Positions 37,277-47,739 of a stretch of 64,000 bases of DNA are shown here, in pieces. The first letter of the stretch is position 1. Every line of letters starts with the position of its first letter. The notes beneath the pieces were generated by a model. The model was not told where the DNA came from and did not search any database. It saw only the letters and a list, made by a program, of their open reading frames with translations. The position numbers and the translations under genes are program-made. Source of the DNA: Steinernema hermaphroditum (taxonomy: Eukaryota > Nematoda > Chromadorea > Rhabditida > Steinernematidae); the NCBI GenBank assembly GCA_030435675.1, contig CM059623.1, positions 5,172,012-5,236,011 of the forward strand, given 5' to 3'.

Positions 37277-38087
37277 ATGCTCTCCAACTGGAGCTTCTTC
37301 GTCCTTTGCGTCGTCCTTCTTGCCTCCGTCGCCTCAGCGGAGGTTCGCCGGGTGTTCAAATCTGCAAGATATCAATTGGACGTTTTAGATCCGAGCGAAG
37401 CGGCAATGTTCCTGCGACCCTCCGGCTCCGGGATGCAACTGCTCTCCGCCTGTGGCTCATCAGCTGACTCAGTGCACGAGTCAGTGCACCCAATCGTGTG
37501 TCCAAAAGTGCCAGGAGAATTCGACTCCCGTCAAGATCTGTGAAACAAGCTGCGCACCAGCATGCTCTAAGTCATGCGAACAACACGCGGCTTCGATTAC
37601 CGTAACCGTGAAGAGTCCCCCAACCACTGACAACGTCTGTGCTCCCACTTGCCAAAAAGCTTGCGCGTCCGAACTGCAGCCATCTGTCTGCCAAGCCACC
37701 TGTGTGGCGCAGTGCCAGCCTCAGGTCCAAGCCGCGCCTCAGTGTGCTCCGGCCTGTCAGCCCTCCTGTACACCCCAATGTGTGCAGCAACAGCCTGCAC
37801 CGGTGCCACAAACTCCGATCATCGTCGTCATCAAATCCGAGCAGCCCGCGCCAGCCCCGGTTCCTGTCCAGATTCAGCCTAATCAGCCAGCCTGTCAACA
37901 ACAGTGCGTCCTGAACTGTGTGCAGACTGTTCCGTCCCTGGCTCCGAGCTGCAACAACTTCTGTCAGGCTACTTGCAACCACACGCAACAGTTTGTGGTT
38001 CCTTGTATGGCTGCGCAGCCCTCCCAGCCTTGCGGCTGCAACGTCGGCTTCTCTCCTTGTGGCACCGGCTACTGTTGTCGCATGTGA
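37277..38087 (+). CDS. Secreted cysteine-rich repeat protein
   Basis: Exons 37277-37342 and 37389-38087 give 254 residues. Exon 1 is a signal peptide (MLSNWSFFVLCVVLLASVAS). Exon 2 starts IRAKRQCSCDPP, with a furin-like dibasic RAKR just before the first cysteine, then a Cys/Pro/Gln-rich body built of CxxxC and CxxxCxxxC units (CTSQCTQSCVQKC, CAPACQPSCTPQC, CNNFCQATC) ending CGTGYCCRM. Similar low-complexity secreted Cys-rich proteins are common in nematode cuticle and epithelium; the function is unknown. The donor is GTTCGC, 46 nt before TTTTAG; GTGTTC nine bases later is an alternative that adds three residues. An AATAAA signal lies at 38113. Confidence 0.82.
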
Positions 38088-38112
38088 AGTCCAAAGACTT
38101 ATTTATTTAAGG

Positions 38113-38118
38113 AATAAA
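38113..38118 (+). terminator. Polyadenylation signal of the Cys-rich gene
   Basis: AATAAA 26 bp after the stop codon at 38087, in an A/T-rich context. Confidence 0.7.
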
Positions 38119-38224
38119 TTATGATTGATGAAATAATGGCGTTCTTTGTAAGTAAACTCACGGCTAATACAATTATCGATAGAATTAGGTACAATTGACT
38201 ATTTACAATTCAAACAGCTTGTCT

Positions 38225-40381
38225 TCACGATGGCTGTTTCTCCAAATGCGCTCTCAGATGCTTCATCAGCTGATTTTTTTGCGACGGGCTCGTTCCGTTC
38301 ACCGTTTCCTAAGCAATAACTAGAAGATGGAACCGATGGGAAACGTACCTTAAGGATGGCGAGGAAAGTCGCTTTCTGCTCCACAGAGAGGCTTTGAACC
38401 AACTTGAATCTGTTCACGTAGTGCCTCTCTATGTACTGCTCGCAGGCGACATTCATCGAAGTGTTGGCAGCGTTAGTGCGACGCGCAGCCGCCCTCTTAC
38501 GGGCGATTTTCCTCCTTCGGGGATTCTCCTCATCACTCGACGACTCTGACGACGATGAAGAGTCAGAAGAGCTCGCGGTGGCCTTCACCTTCTCCGAATC
38601 GCTGCTCATCTCTCCATCCTCCTTCTCCTGGTCCTGTCGTAGGCCCTCGCGCGCCTTCTTACGCTTCGCACGTGAAGTCATCTTCTCGCTGTTGTTTTCT
38701 GAGCCGGTATCCCCTTCCCCGACGGGCCCATTCTCCTGCTCGTCTTCACCTTCGTTGTCCAAACCGGCGCGCATTGCCTTTATTTTTTTCTCCATCTGTA
38801 CGCGATCGCGGATCCGCTTATCCCGCTTCGCCAACATCTTCTCGTACTTTGCCTGACTGAACCGATTTTTCTGCTGGCTCTTCGTTGTGCTTTCCTCCTG
38901 CTTCTTCAGCATCTTACCCCAACTCTCGAATGAAAGTTCGTTACCTTCGATCGAGAAGTTGCCGTGCTCGTCTTCGTCGATGTCAAGCTCACCATCTTCT
39001 TTCGCAAACTGGATACGAGCGTGGTTCAGCAGTTGTCCGATGCTTCCGGCCATCATCTGAGCGTGCTTCTGGTCCACATCTCTGTTTTTTCCTTTCCGGC
39101 TCCGTTTCGCGGGTGGGTTATAGGGAACGTAAACGGGAGCGCTGGATTCAATCATTCCCTCGCGGACGACGTTCTTTTCACTCATTACGATCTTCTTCCA
39201 GAGCTTCACCAGCGTTTCGATGTGACTTCTCATCCACGGAGTTGTGGCGGCGTCGTGGTGCTGCTCCAGAACTTCCATAAGCGCTTCTTTGAGGAGAGAG
39301 TCCGGCAACCCACCGAAGGCCTTGCTGACCTCATCACACAACTTCCAAAGATCTTCCATTTCGTTTAGTTCTGCCCAATTGATCCGGTGATTAGAAATAT
39401 GCTAGAAAAAACAAAGGTCAGGGAACCTCTAAATCGGTTTCCTACCTCTTCGAAACGATCGAATACGATTTCTGGTGTTACTTCAGGAGCAGTTACAGTT
39501 GGAGGAGGAGTGGAGGGGGCTGTCGTGGAGGATTCAACTGGTGGATTTGGCGCACTCGTCGACTGTTTACGAGGGGAGCTATTCTTCTGTGGCGATGGGC
39601 TTCCATTAGCAAGCGGTCTGAGGTCGGGAGTTGCGTCGTAGGCAGCATACTGTGCGGGATTCAGAAGACGAATCACCTGCTCCTCGTCTCCGTCATCGAT
39701 CGGCATTCCATCGACATCACTTAGAGCCAGCTGCGCTTGTTCGGGCGTGGTGAAAACTATTTCGGCTTGGGTGTAAACGCCCTGGGGTAAGGTATTCGAC
39801 AAAATCTATAATTATCTCCGTTGGCAAACGCTCGCCGGGAAAAAAAAGTGAATCTACCTGGACTGATTCTAAGCTGTCAGCGTCGAACATCGTTTTCAGA
39901 AAATCCTGATCCAAAGACGAGAGCAACTTTATGGCGTACAGTGTGCGATTCGCCTTCTCACCATCTGGATCGACGGCAAACAACGAAGGAGGCTTCTCCG
40001 GGGTACTCAAGCGTTTAACGGCATCATCTTGAAGAACATATGGTTGAATATGCATGCAATCTACAAAACACACTCACAAAACGACTTCGACGCCTGCACG
40101 CGCAGTAAGTTTCCGTCGACGGTCATCTTTTGGACCTTCTCGAAGTTCACCGCGGCCTCCTCCACGGTCGTGAAGACAACACTGAATCCGCCGCACTTTG
40201 CCACATTCGGCTTTTCGGCCTTTTCGAACCAAACGTGACAAGATTCCGACTTCTCCAGAAGTTCCATCAGTGAGGCGTCCTTAGTCCAATTTCCGGGACA
40301 TTTGAGGCCGAAGGCCCTGAAGCGTCGCGAAGACTCGTTGCTCTCGCTGTCACTCATCAGATGTACCGGTGTTCGATCCAT
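38225..40381 (-). CDS. Tandem RRM-like, acidic and Lys-rich nuclear protein
   Basis: Exons 40078-40381, 39858-40027, 39446-39805, 38349-39401 and 38225-38308 join in phase to 656 residues. Two RRM-like folds are inferred: residues about 14-100 (RRFRAFGLKCPGNW, GGFSVVFTTVEEAAVNFEKV, LLRVQAS) and about 130-205 (RTLYAIKLLSSLDQDFLKTM, AEIVFTTPEQAQLALSDVDG). A Ser/Pro/Thr linker follows, then a helical region of about 75 residues, then a long charged stretch with SR- and Ser/Asp-rich runs. No family is recognised; an RNA-processing role is likely. The intron 40028-40077 ends in TTCAAG. An upstream exon 40490-40635 would splice in phase to an acceptor at 40416 and add 60 residues; I prefer the TTTCAG-proximal Met at 40381. 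Confidence 0.75.
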
Positions 40382-40758
40382 TTTCTCACCTGAAAACCGA
40401 GTTGACTCAGATTTTCTAAAACGAAACTGTAATACACAAAAGGCGAGGCAAGCGATGAAAAGACGTTTTAATGTTAGGACTTCGCTCACTCGTGACTCAA
40501 ATAAATATCTAACACCTTAACAACAAAAGCGAAAGGCTGCTGTTCAAGCCGCATCCAGATCTGCCCGTCAAAGTTATTTTCGAATTTCCCATCGCGACGC
40601 TCTTCAAAGTGGCTGATTCCCGCAGCGAAAGCCATTAGACGTCTACAGTTCTGGGGCTGATCTCTTCTGTTGTTGATTTCGTCAGAATCCTCCTCTTGTT
40701 TTCCTGCGGCTTCTTCTTCGACCGCCGCTGACTTTCACTCATTTCAGGACTCACAGTC

Positions 40759-41614
40759 ATGCGCGCCGTCTCCGTTCTTCGTGCCGCTTCGCGCACCTTC
40801 CAGAAGACCGTCGTTGCCGTTCCCCGCTCTGCACGTCTCAGCCCAGCTTTAGCTCGTTCCTTCACCACAACTCCCAAGAGTAAGTACTACGTGACTGTTT
40901 GGAGTGCTCTCTGTTGTGTCACTTATGGTTGCTTTGATGTTCCTACTAGTTCTTTTTCAGGTTTCTCAGCTGTGACCACTCAGCTCACTGAAGCTTTGAA
41001 CAATGAAATCAAGGCAGAAAAGCAGCTTGAGGCTGAGAACCTCGGAGGCGCCAAGGCTCCCACAGTTCCAGGCTTCACTGTCACCACAAAGGAAGCCGAC
41101 GTCGTCCTCACTAAAACTCACGGGACCGAAAAGATCCGCGTTTACTTCAATGTCAATCACTCTGTCAACATGGACGAGGAGTTCGAAGGACAAGAGGAGA
41201 CGGAGCCGGTGCCCGTCGCTCTGCCGCCCCTCGATGTTGAGATAACTAAAGGGAACCAGCGATTCTGCTTCCACCTCGACCTCGTTCATGCTGAAGAAGA
41301 GGGACAGTTTGATTACAGCGTTGCCGAGTTCTACGTGGCTCCTATTGGCACAGAGGCCGATGACTCGGTCCCCGACCACGTTTACGCTTCTTCGGGAAAG
41401 TACATCGACCCTGTAAGACGCAACGTTTGCCATTCTTCACAATTCATTTCCCTATCTTTAGACTCTCCACGACCTCCTCTTTGTCCAATATCTGGAAGAG
41501 AGAGGGTTCACCCAGCAATTCTGTCAGGATGTCGTTCACTACGCCACCCACTACGAGCATTCTCAGTACGTCAGCCTCCTCGACCGGATCAAGAGCTTCG
41601 TGTCCAAGCCCTAA
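40759..41614 (+). CDS. C1QBP: p32/C1QBP (MAM33) mitochondrial matrix protein
   Basis: Exons 40759-40879, 40961-41412 and 41462-41614 give 241 residues, the usual p32 size. The N-terminus is a typical mitochondrial presequence (MRAVSVLRAASRTFQKTVVA, rich in Arg/Ala, no acids). The mature part has the family's amphipathic first helix (LTEALNNEIKAEKQ), the acidic channel segment (MDEEFEGQEETEPVP) and the C-terminal helix (ERGFTQQFCQDVVHYATHYE then FVSKP). p32 forms a doughnut trimer and supports mitochondrial translation and RNA metabolism. The start lies close after a CATTTCAG acceptor at 40748, divergent from the RRM-like gene. Confidence 0.93.
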
Positions 41615-42623
41615 ATGGGATGTGGCGCAATTTAAACACCTTAGGAACGGACCCCAAGCGTATCTCAAGATTCTCCACTGTTGATTTTGTTTGTTAATTT
41701 GTTGGCATAGAATCAGTTTTAGTTTACTCATTGTTCACGGGTTGAAGATGGGATGACGGTGGAGGGGAGATATTTCGAGTGGCGATGGTCTTCTGGTCAT
41801 GCTTTGCCCATGGATCCGACGTTAGGAGTCCGACGATTACTTCTAAATGTAGAGTGCCTAGCAGACCTTTATTTGAGGATGGAATACTTTTATCGCATTA
41901 TAATCAACTGGGTCATTGAAAAGAGCGGTTCCGGAGCAATTTTGTGTTAGAAGTGTCAGATATGTCACCGGGGTACACGGGGTTACCAACCGAGCAGTCC
42001 GGACACAAAACCAAAGACTGACTCATAATTAGAAACATTTCATAATTCCACATGCAACAGTTTAGACAATAAAACGACAGTCTAGACAATAAAATGGCAA
42101 TTGACGAAAACGGTTGACAACAAAAGGACAGCTGGAGCGATAGACAGTAGACAGCGGCCGTAGACGGCGCGGGAGCTCGTCTTACGCAAAACCAAATAAA
42201 ACTACACAGTCATGGTGCTTTCGGATCCGGTTATCAAACCTTCAAAAGAAAAAAATTTTGGGACATGCCATGAAGCTAAGCGACAGTTAAGTTAACCTAC
42301 ATGACGTTAACCTAACATTTTTTTCTTTGGGGGTTTTGTGTCGCGCAGACTATAATGGGTACTTTACACACGTCGTTTGACACACCTTGGTCTCGACAAG
42401 CAGGTTGAACGTGTGCTTTATACTGCTGAATTGAACATCGGGTCCTGAAGGCCAGAAAAGCCACCGCTACCGTAGTGTCCATCTGCATCGTCTGCGTCTT
42501 TACCTGTTCAAGTCCTTCTGCGGCAAGTTTGCTCGTTAGCCGTGTATCTTACGTGTGTGGCGCGCGATGAGGTTTCGCTGTTATCTTCATATGGAACATA
42601 TGTTTCAGACGCATCCTCGTACC
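41615..42623. other. Intergenic stretch between p32 and RGG genes
   Basis: One kilobase with no supported gene. A/T-rich tracts (TTTTTTTCTTTGG near 42320) occur. A trans-splice-type acceptor TATGTTTCAG at 42599-42608 marks the probable 5' end of the next mRNA. Confidence 0.45.
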
Positions 42624-43345
42624 ATGGATTTAACCTCTCACAGCAGGTGCTACTCACCGGAGCCAAAAATCCCCCCACCGGACCCCAATTTTAAGAACAT
42701 CCCCTTCGAGGAGTACAAAGGCAAGCAGGAAATCATCAATTTCCAGTCACTTCGTATCGAAAATGTTTAGGTAACTCTTGTCCGGACTGGGAAGCCCAGG
42801 AACGTTCCTCCGGAAACCGTGGCAATATGCGCGGAGGGCCTCGCGGTGGAGGATTCGGTCGCGGAGGACCTCGTGGAGGAGGAGACCGCCGTGACAACTT
42901 CGGAGGCGACCGTCGCGACGGCAACAGAGGTGATCGCCGCGACAACTTCGGAGGCGACCGCCGCGACAACTTCGGAGGCGACCGCCGCGGCAACTTCGGA
43001 GGCGACCGCCGCGACAACTTTGGAGGCGACCGCCGCGACAACTTTGGAGGCGATCGGCGTGAAAGTTTCGGAGGCGATCGGCGTGAAAGTTTCGGAGGTG
43101 ACCGCCGGAACAACTTCGGAGGCGACCGACGTGAAAGCTTCGGAGGTGACCGACGTGACAACTTCGGAGGCGACCGTCGTGACAATTTCGGAGGCGATCG
43201 ACGTGAAAGCTTCGGAGGCGACCGCCGGGACAATTTTGGAAGCGACCGCCGCGACAGCTACAGAGATGATCGCCGTGGCAGTTACGGAGGTGACCGTCGC
43301 TACAGCTACGGAGGCGATCGTCGTGGTGGATATGGGAACTGTTAA
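42624..43345 (+). CDS. RGG octapeptide-repeat RNA-binding protein
   Basis: The N-terminal exon 42624-42753 encodes a Pro-rich segment (CYSPEPKIPPPDPNFKNIPF); exon 42795-43345 begins ERSSGNRGNMRGGPRGGGFG and then consists of about 18 near-identical octapeptides of type GGDRRDNF, ending GGYGNC. The best junction is donor GTATCG at 42754 with acceptor GGGAAG at 42794, 41 nt, phase-matched, total 226 residues; without an intron the two parts are in different frames, so this junction carries the uncertainty. RGG/RG-rich low-complexity tracts bind RNA and drive condensation in helicases and hnRNPs. The repeat is a 24-bp minisatellite at DNA level. The DEAD-box gene starts 134 bp downstream. Confidence 0.7.
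42890..43335 (+). repeat. 24-bp coding minisatellite
   Basis: About 18 tandem units of GGAGGCGACCGCCGCGACAA plus CTTC with third-position changes, encoding the GGDRRDNF octapeptides. Unit length is exactly three times eight, so copy number can change without breaking the frame. The other two plus-strand frames and the reverse strand also stay open through the array, which is a by-product of the repeat and not evidence for overlapping genes. Confidence 0.93.
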
Positions 43346-43479
43346 ATGTTGGAATGTGTTGCATTAAATACTCTTTAGCGACGTTTTGTCCTTTACGTTT
43401 TGGGTTGAAATTGTTTTCTGTGGCGCTATCTATCTTCACTGATGGTTCCGGGGGTTGATTTGCTTGAGTTTTAGGTGCA

Positions 43480-45331
43480 ATGGAACGCATAAAGCTTGAG
43501 TCACGTATGTTGTCCGATTCTGGGTGTCCAGGATGTGATATTTGTTTAGGGGATGAAATGCCAATGAAGCATGCGGAGACTTCCACAGCGAACGCTGATC
43601 CCCTCCTGGCTGTGTCCGTTCCATCGGATGCTACGGCATTTGAAGGGAAACCATTTGATCTTACGGATGCTGTGGGTATTCGCATTGAAGGTGGAGACGG
43701 ATCGCACGCGATGTTCCGGTAGTTTCGTTGAATCTAGATGTCTTAAGAGTTTCTTTGCCTTAAGATCGCTCGAAGCCGCTGAGTTGCCCGAAATGATGGC
43801 ATCGAACCTGAAAGAGATGAATGTCACGAAAGCCACGCCCATCCAGCTTCTCCTTCTCTATCTCATAAAACATAAGTTCGGTAAGTAGTCCAGTGGAATT
43901 GTATTTATTGTTCGCTTTCCTTGTTCAGAGCATGATGTGTTGGTGCAGGCGGACACCGGTGCAGGCAAGACACTGGCCTATCTGGTGCCACTTGTCTCGC
44001 TCATCCATAGCATGCGAATCTGTAGCACTAAACCGGCGCCCTTCCGACCATTTGCTATAATCGTCTTGCCTACCCGAGAAACTGCTATGCGAGTGGCTAC
44101 TGAAGCGAGGCAACTTGTAAAAAGTTAGCAATTCCTGGAGAATCGGCTAGTGTCGCGCGACTTTCAGATGTATCAGCCCAGGTTGCGATGAGTTTTGAGC
44201 AAATGGATCCCCGCGAAACGGCGAGAGACATCAGGAACGGTTGTGATATTGTCATTGGTACGCCACGTCGCCTTCTGTCGCATGTTGAAGGCGGCATGAG
44301 AGGCATCGACTCTGGGATTGGAGGCGTGAGTTGCTCAGCCCGTTCATGTCTTGGTAACACCGTGCGCGATTGTAGATAAAGATGGACAATTTCTGCTGGC
44401 TGGTTGTGGATGACGCTGACTCCTATGCAAACGATCAAGAATTCAAAAGACTAATGGACCTCCTATGTGTATTCGCCTTGCCTGAAGCTCTTCTCATTCG
44501 GTGTTTCAGCCACATTCGAAAAGACTCTATGTGTTCAGCACGTCGCTCAGCAAGAACGAATCGGATCAGTTCAAGAGATACATGAAGTCCACTGCTCCAT
44601 TTGAAGTGTTTGGATGCCGAAAGACGATCAATTTCGAGTGGCGAGAAGTCACCACCACTGATAGACGCTTCCAGCTTCTCAGCGATTTGGAACTGATTCG
44701 GGCAGCGCGTAGGAAAACATTTGATGCTGACTCTCGTTGTTGATTCAAATTTCTTCCAGATGAGGAAATGCCTAAAACGGTGGTTTTCCTGGATGACAAA
44801 GTAGTGTGCGATTCTATTTGTTCGTTCCTCAATGTAAATGACATTCTGTCATTGAGTCTAAGCAGGTATTTCCTGTCCATACGGTTATGTTCTGACAGCC
44901 AGGATTAAGTGCTGCAAATAAAGAAAAGCGCGAAGATGTTGTAAGCAGCTGGACGAGTGGGAAGTACAAGGTTCTGGTGTGTACAAATGTTGCTGCTCGT
45001 GGACTGAAGCTGCGGAACGTCAGATTCGTGAGTTTGAGCCACAAAGAAGAAGGTAGAGAGAATTTTTAGGTCATCAACTACGACTTTCCCGATGTGGACA
45101 CTTTCGCCTACAGAACCTTGAATTCAAACCGAGCAGGGTACCGTCAGCACGTTATAACTTACTTCCGACAGGGTGAAACTGAGCTCGCTAGAAAGACAAT
45201 CGAGGTTCGTTTGGCATAAACTACTATTCCATTAATAACTAACTGGTTTTAAGGTATTAAATCGGATGCGGAAGGCGATTCCGGACTTTCTCTACCACAA
45301 CGCTGGCATGCAGGTTCCTGAACGTGATTAA
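43480..45331 (+). CDS. Diverged DEAD-box RNA helicase-like protein
   Basis: Ten exons (43480-43718, 43765-43880, 43929-44123, 44168-44325, 44376-44468, 44510-44708, 44760-44833, 44899-45027, 45070-45204, 45254-45331) join in phase to 471 residues. Both RecA domains are recognisable: upstream Phe and Q motif (FRSLEAAELPEM, ATPIQ at 103-107), motif I ADTGAGKT (126-133), Ia PTRETA, Ib GTPRRL, motif II VDDAD instead of DEAD (247-251), motif III STS instead of SAT (277-279), motif V CTNVAARGLKL, and motif VI YRTLNSNRAG where HRIGRTGRAG is expected. The lost Gly and Arg of motif VI argue for weak or absent ATPase coupling, yet the frame is intact. Acceptors of exons 2 and 10 are AAG. The start lies six bases after TTTTAG; probably the second gene of an operon. 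Confidence 0.88.
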
Positions 45332-45586
45332 GCCTTGGATGATCGATAGCATTTCTCTTCCTGTTGTCCATTTACTAACTCCATAAATGTTTTATTTTGC
45401 GAGAAGTGAATGGCTGGGTCCGATTCGAGTCCGGGTGGCGAAAATAGCACCAACGCCTGCAGAACTGTCTAGACTTTACAAACAGGGGGAAGGATGGTGC
45501 AACGGTCACTTTGTGTGAAAGTGCCTCTCCGAGCCGGTCGTTCTTGAGTTTGCGAGTCGAACAGCTGACGAACGGCGTAACCAGTC

Positions 45587-47335
45587 ATGATCCGCAGCCT
45601 GAAGACGCTGTTCAAGACGAAGAAGCTCGAGGACCAGCCGTGGTACCACGGTCTTCGCTCACGGGACGACATCGCGTACGTGAGCTCTGCCTCCTTAGGA
45701 CTGATGTGTTATGTTGCAGAGCGTTGCTGAAGGATCCGGGCGACTGGCTGGTGCGCGCGACGCAGTCGCACAATAAGACGGAGATCGTGCTGAACGTAAG
45801 CACTGCGACTGGAATCAGCAATCTGACCCTGAAAATGTGTGGGGATAACAAGAAGAAATACGCCCTAAAAGTGCTTATCTCACAGAATGCGCTCTACCCT
45901 ACCTTCGACAGTGTTTACGAGCTCTGTAAATTCTACCGAGTAAGTTAAGTCTTTTTCGGTCTCTAATGCAGCAAGCTTGCAGACGCATCGGTTGCCCGGC
46001 AATGTGCGCTTGAAGAAAGCTATTCACCGACCGACATGGCTTATCAAGCACGAGGCGATCCACTTCAGTCCGGAGAAAGACAAACTTGGCTCGGGTAACT
46101 TCTGCGACGTTTTTAAGGGGAAGTTCAAGCGACAGAAGGAGGGTGAGAAGACAATGCACTTTGATGTAGCTATCAAGGTGTGTCATCCGGTGCCCGAGAA
46201 GGACAAGAAGGAAGCACAGGATGCGCGTATCGGTATGCTTCGTGAAGCTAAACTGATGAGCCGCTACCGGCACGACCACGTCATCGCTGTAAGGAACACT
46301 TTGCACCATATGTATTTATTTGTTGTGTGCACATTTAGTTCTTCGGAGTCGCCTGCGATCATCCTCCGGTGATGATTGTGATGGAGTTCTGTCCGGGTGG
46401 TAGCCTCGAGAGTCACCTTCGCAACCAAGGAGCGCATATTGAGATAGGCGAGCGCATCCTCTACTGCTTCGAAGCCGGACGTGGGATGCGCTATCTCCAC
46501 GCGCAGAAATGCATCCACCGCGACTTGGCTGCCAGAAACTGCCTCATCTCTGCCACCGGTTCGATGAAAATCGCCGACTTCGGACTAAGCAAGATCATGA
46601 ACGACATGCAGGGCGAGGTTGCCATTAAAAACATTCCCTTGAGGTTTGCTGGAACATTTACGGGCTACGCAGCTCTGTTCTTTAGGTGGATGGCACCCGA
46701 AACGTTGAGCAAACAACCGGAATACTCGGATAAGAGCGACGTTTGGTCGTTCGGAGTGCTCATGTACGAAATCTTCAACTTGGGTGAGAAGCCATGGGCC
46801 GATGAGGTCGACTTCAAGGTAATAGCGAAGAATATCAAGAAGGGTCGGATGGTGGAGCCACCAGTGATCACTCCCGAGCCCGTGAAAGTGCTGATGAGGA
46901 AGACTTGGGGGCATGACGCGAAAGCTCGGCCTCCGATGAAAGAGATTGTAACCTTCCTGCTTGACTACCGTATGCTCAACAAACTACCTGCGCCGGCGGA
47001 GTTGCGGGTCAACCAGATTCCGGGAGTGCGCCGCGAGAAGGGATTCCCTGTAAGATAGTGCACGCTTTTGTTCTGTTGGGTTAATTTGGTTGTTCAGGAG
47101 AACGTGGAAGAAGTGAAAGAAGGCCGCAGCATACGCGAGTTGAGAACGATTACTAATTACGAGGACGACATGACCAAGGAGCCGTCGACAGTGTCCGGCT
47201 GCCAGCTCAATGACGTAAGTGATTTCATTCTTTGCTATTTGTGCTGAGGGCAGTCTTTTCTAGGCTCCATTAGCTCAGGATAAGAGTTCAAAGCGGAACA
47301 GCAAAGATGCCGACGCGCAGGATTTCTCTGAGTGA
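45587..47335 (+). CDS. SH2-domain non-receptor tyrosine kinase, Fer-like
   Basis: Exons 45587-45675, 45720-45939, 45983-46288, 46339-46643, 46686-47049, 47098-47214 and 47264-47335 join in phase to 490 residues. The SH2 domain lies at residues about 18-105 (PWYHGLRSRDDI, DWLVRATQS with the phosphotyrosine-binding Arg). The kinase domain is at about 130-400: GSGNFCDVFKG, VAIK (Lys 168), HRDLAARN (265-272), DFG (285-287), WMAPE (308-312), YSDKSDVWSFGVLMYEIF. All catalytic residues are present, so it should be active. No F-BAR domain is found, as in the many short Fer-like kinases of nematodes, several of which are sperm- or germline-expressed. Intron 46644-46685 is stop-free and 42 nt; its removal gives IPLRWMAPE. 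The tail is Lys/Asp-rich. Confidence 0.94.
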
Positions 47336-47382
47336 CGATATGATATGAGGATATGTTCTTATTTATGAGTTGATAGGAGTTT

Positions 47383-47388
47383 AATAAA
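47383..47388 (+). terminator. Polyadenylation signal of the kinase gene
   Basis: AATAAA 47 bp after the kinase stop codon at 47335. Confidence 0.65.
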
Positions 47389-47494
47389 TCCTCGTGTAAG
47401 GAACGTCGGTTGGAAACGCCAAGAGCCAGCAGCATTTTCCAGCAGTTTATTCATTTATTACCTCCACTGCTAATTCGCTAGGAAGGTGTCAGTG

Positions 47495-47690
47495 TGCATC
47501 ACAACGGGCATCTAAGCATCGGAGCAGGTCCTTGAGCGGGCATCTCAACATCTCAGCGAGCATTTAAAGATCTGAGTAGGCATCTAAGGATCTGAGCGGG
47601 CATCTCAGTGAGCGTCTAAGGATCTCAGCGAGCATCAAAAGATATGAGCGAGCATCCCAGCATCTCAGTGAGCATCTAAGAAAAAGAAGG
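47495..47690 (+). repeat. Short tandem repeat, about 22-bp unit
   Basis: Loose tandem array of units like GATCTCAGCGAGCATCTAAG (for example at 47571, 47593, 47620, 47660). Copies differ at several positions. It lies between the kinase gene and the first mariner element. Confidence 0.75.
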
Positions 47691-47739
47691 CGCGAAAAAA
47701 ACCGGCACCGGAACCGGAACCGTGAACATAGTGCACATA

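Noticed and set aside
40061..40077. 17-nt intron in the RRM-like gene
   Set aside because: Too short to splice; the 50-nt version ending in TTCAAG at 40028 keeps the phase.
40490..40635. Extra 5' exon for the RRM-like gene
   Set aside because: It is phase-compatible (donor GTGAGC at 40489, acceptor ending 40416) but a TTTCAG acceptor lies just before the Met at 40381; kept only as an alternative.
42736..43685. Long antisense and alternative-frame open frames over the RGG array
   Set aside because: A 24-bp repeat without stops keeps several frames open automatically; only the GGDRRDNF frame has codon-level variation and a sensible N-terminus.
44101..44167. Apparent one-base frameshift in an A-run of the DEAD-box gene
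   Set aside because: A phased 44-nt intron (44124-44167) with donor GTTAGC and acceptor CTTTCAG explains the frame change.
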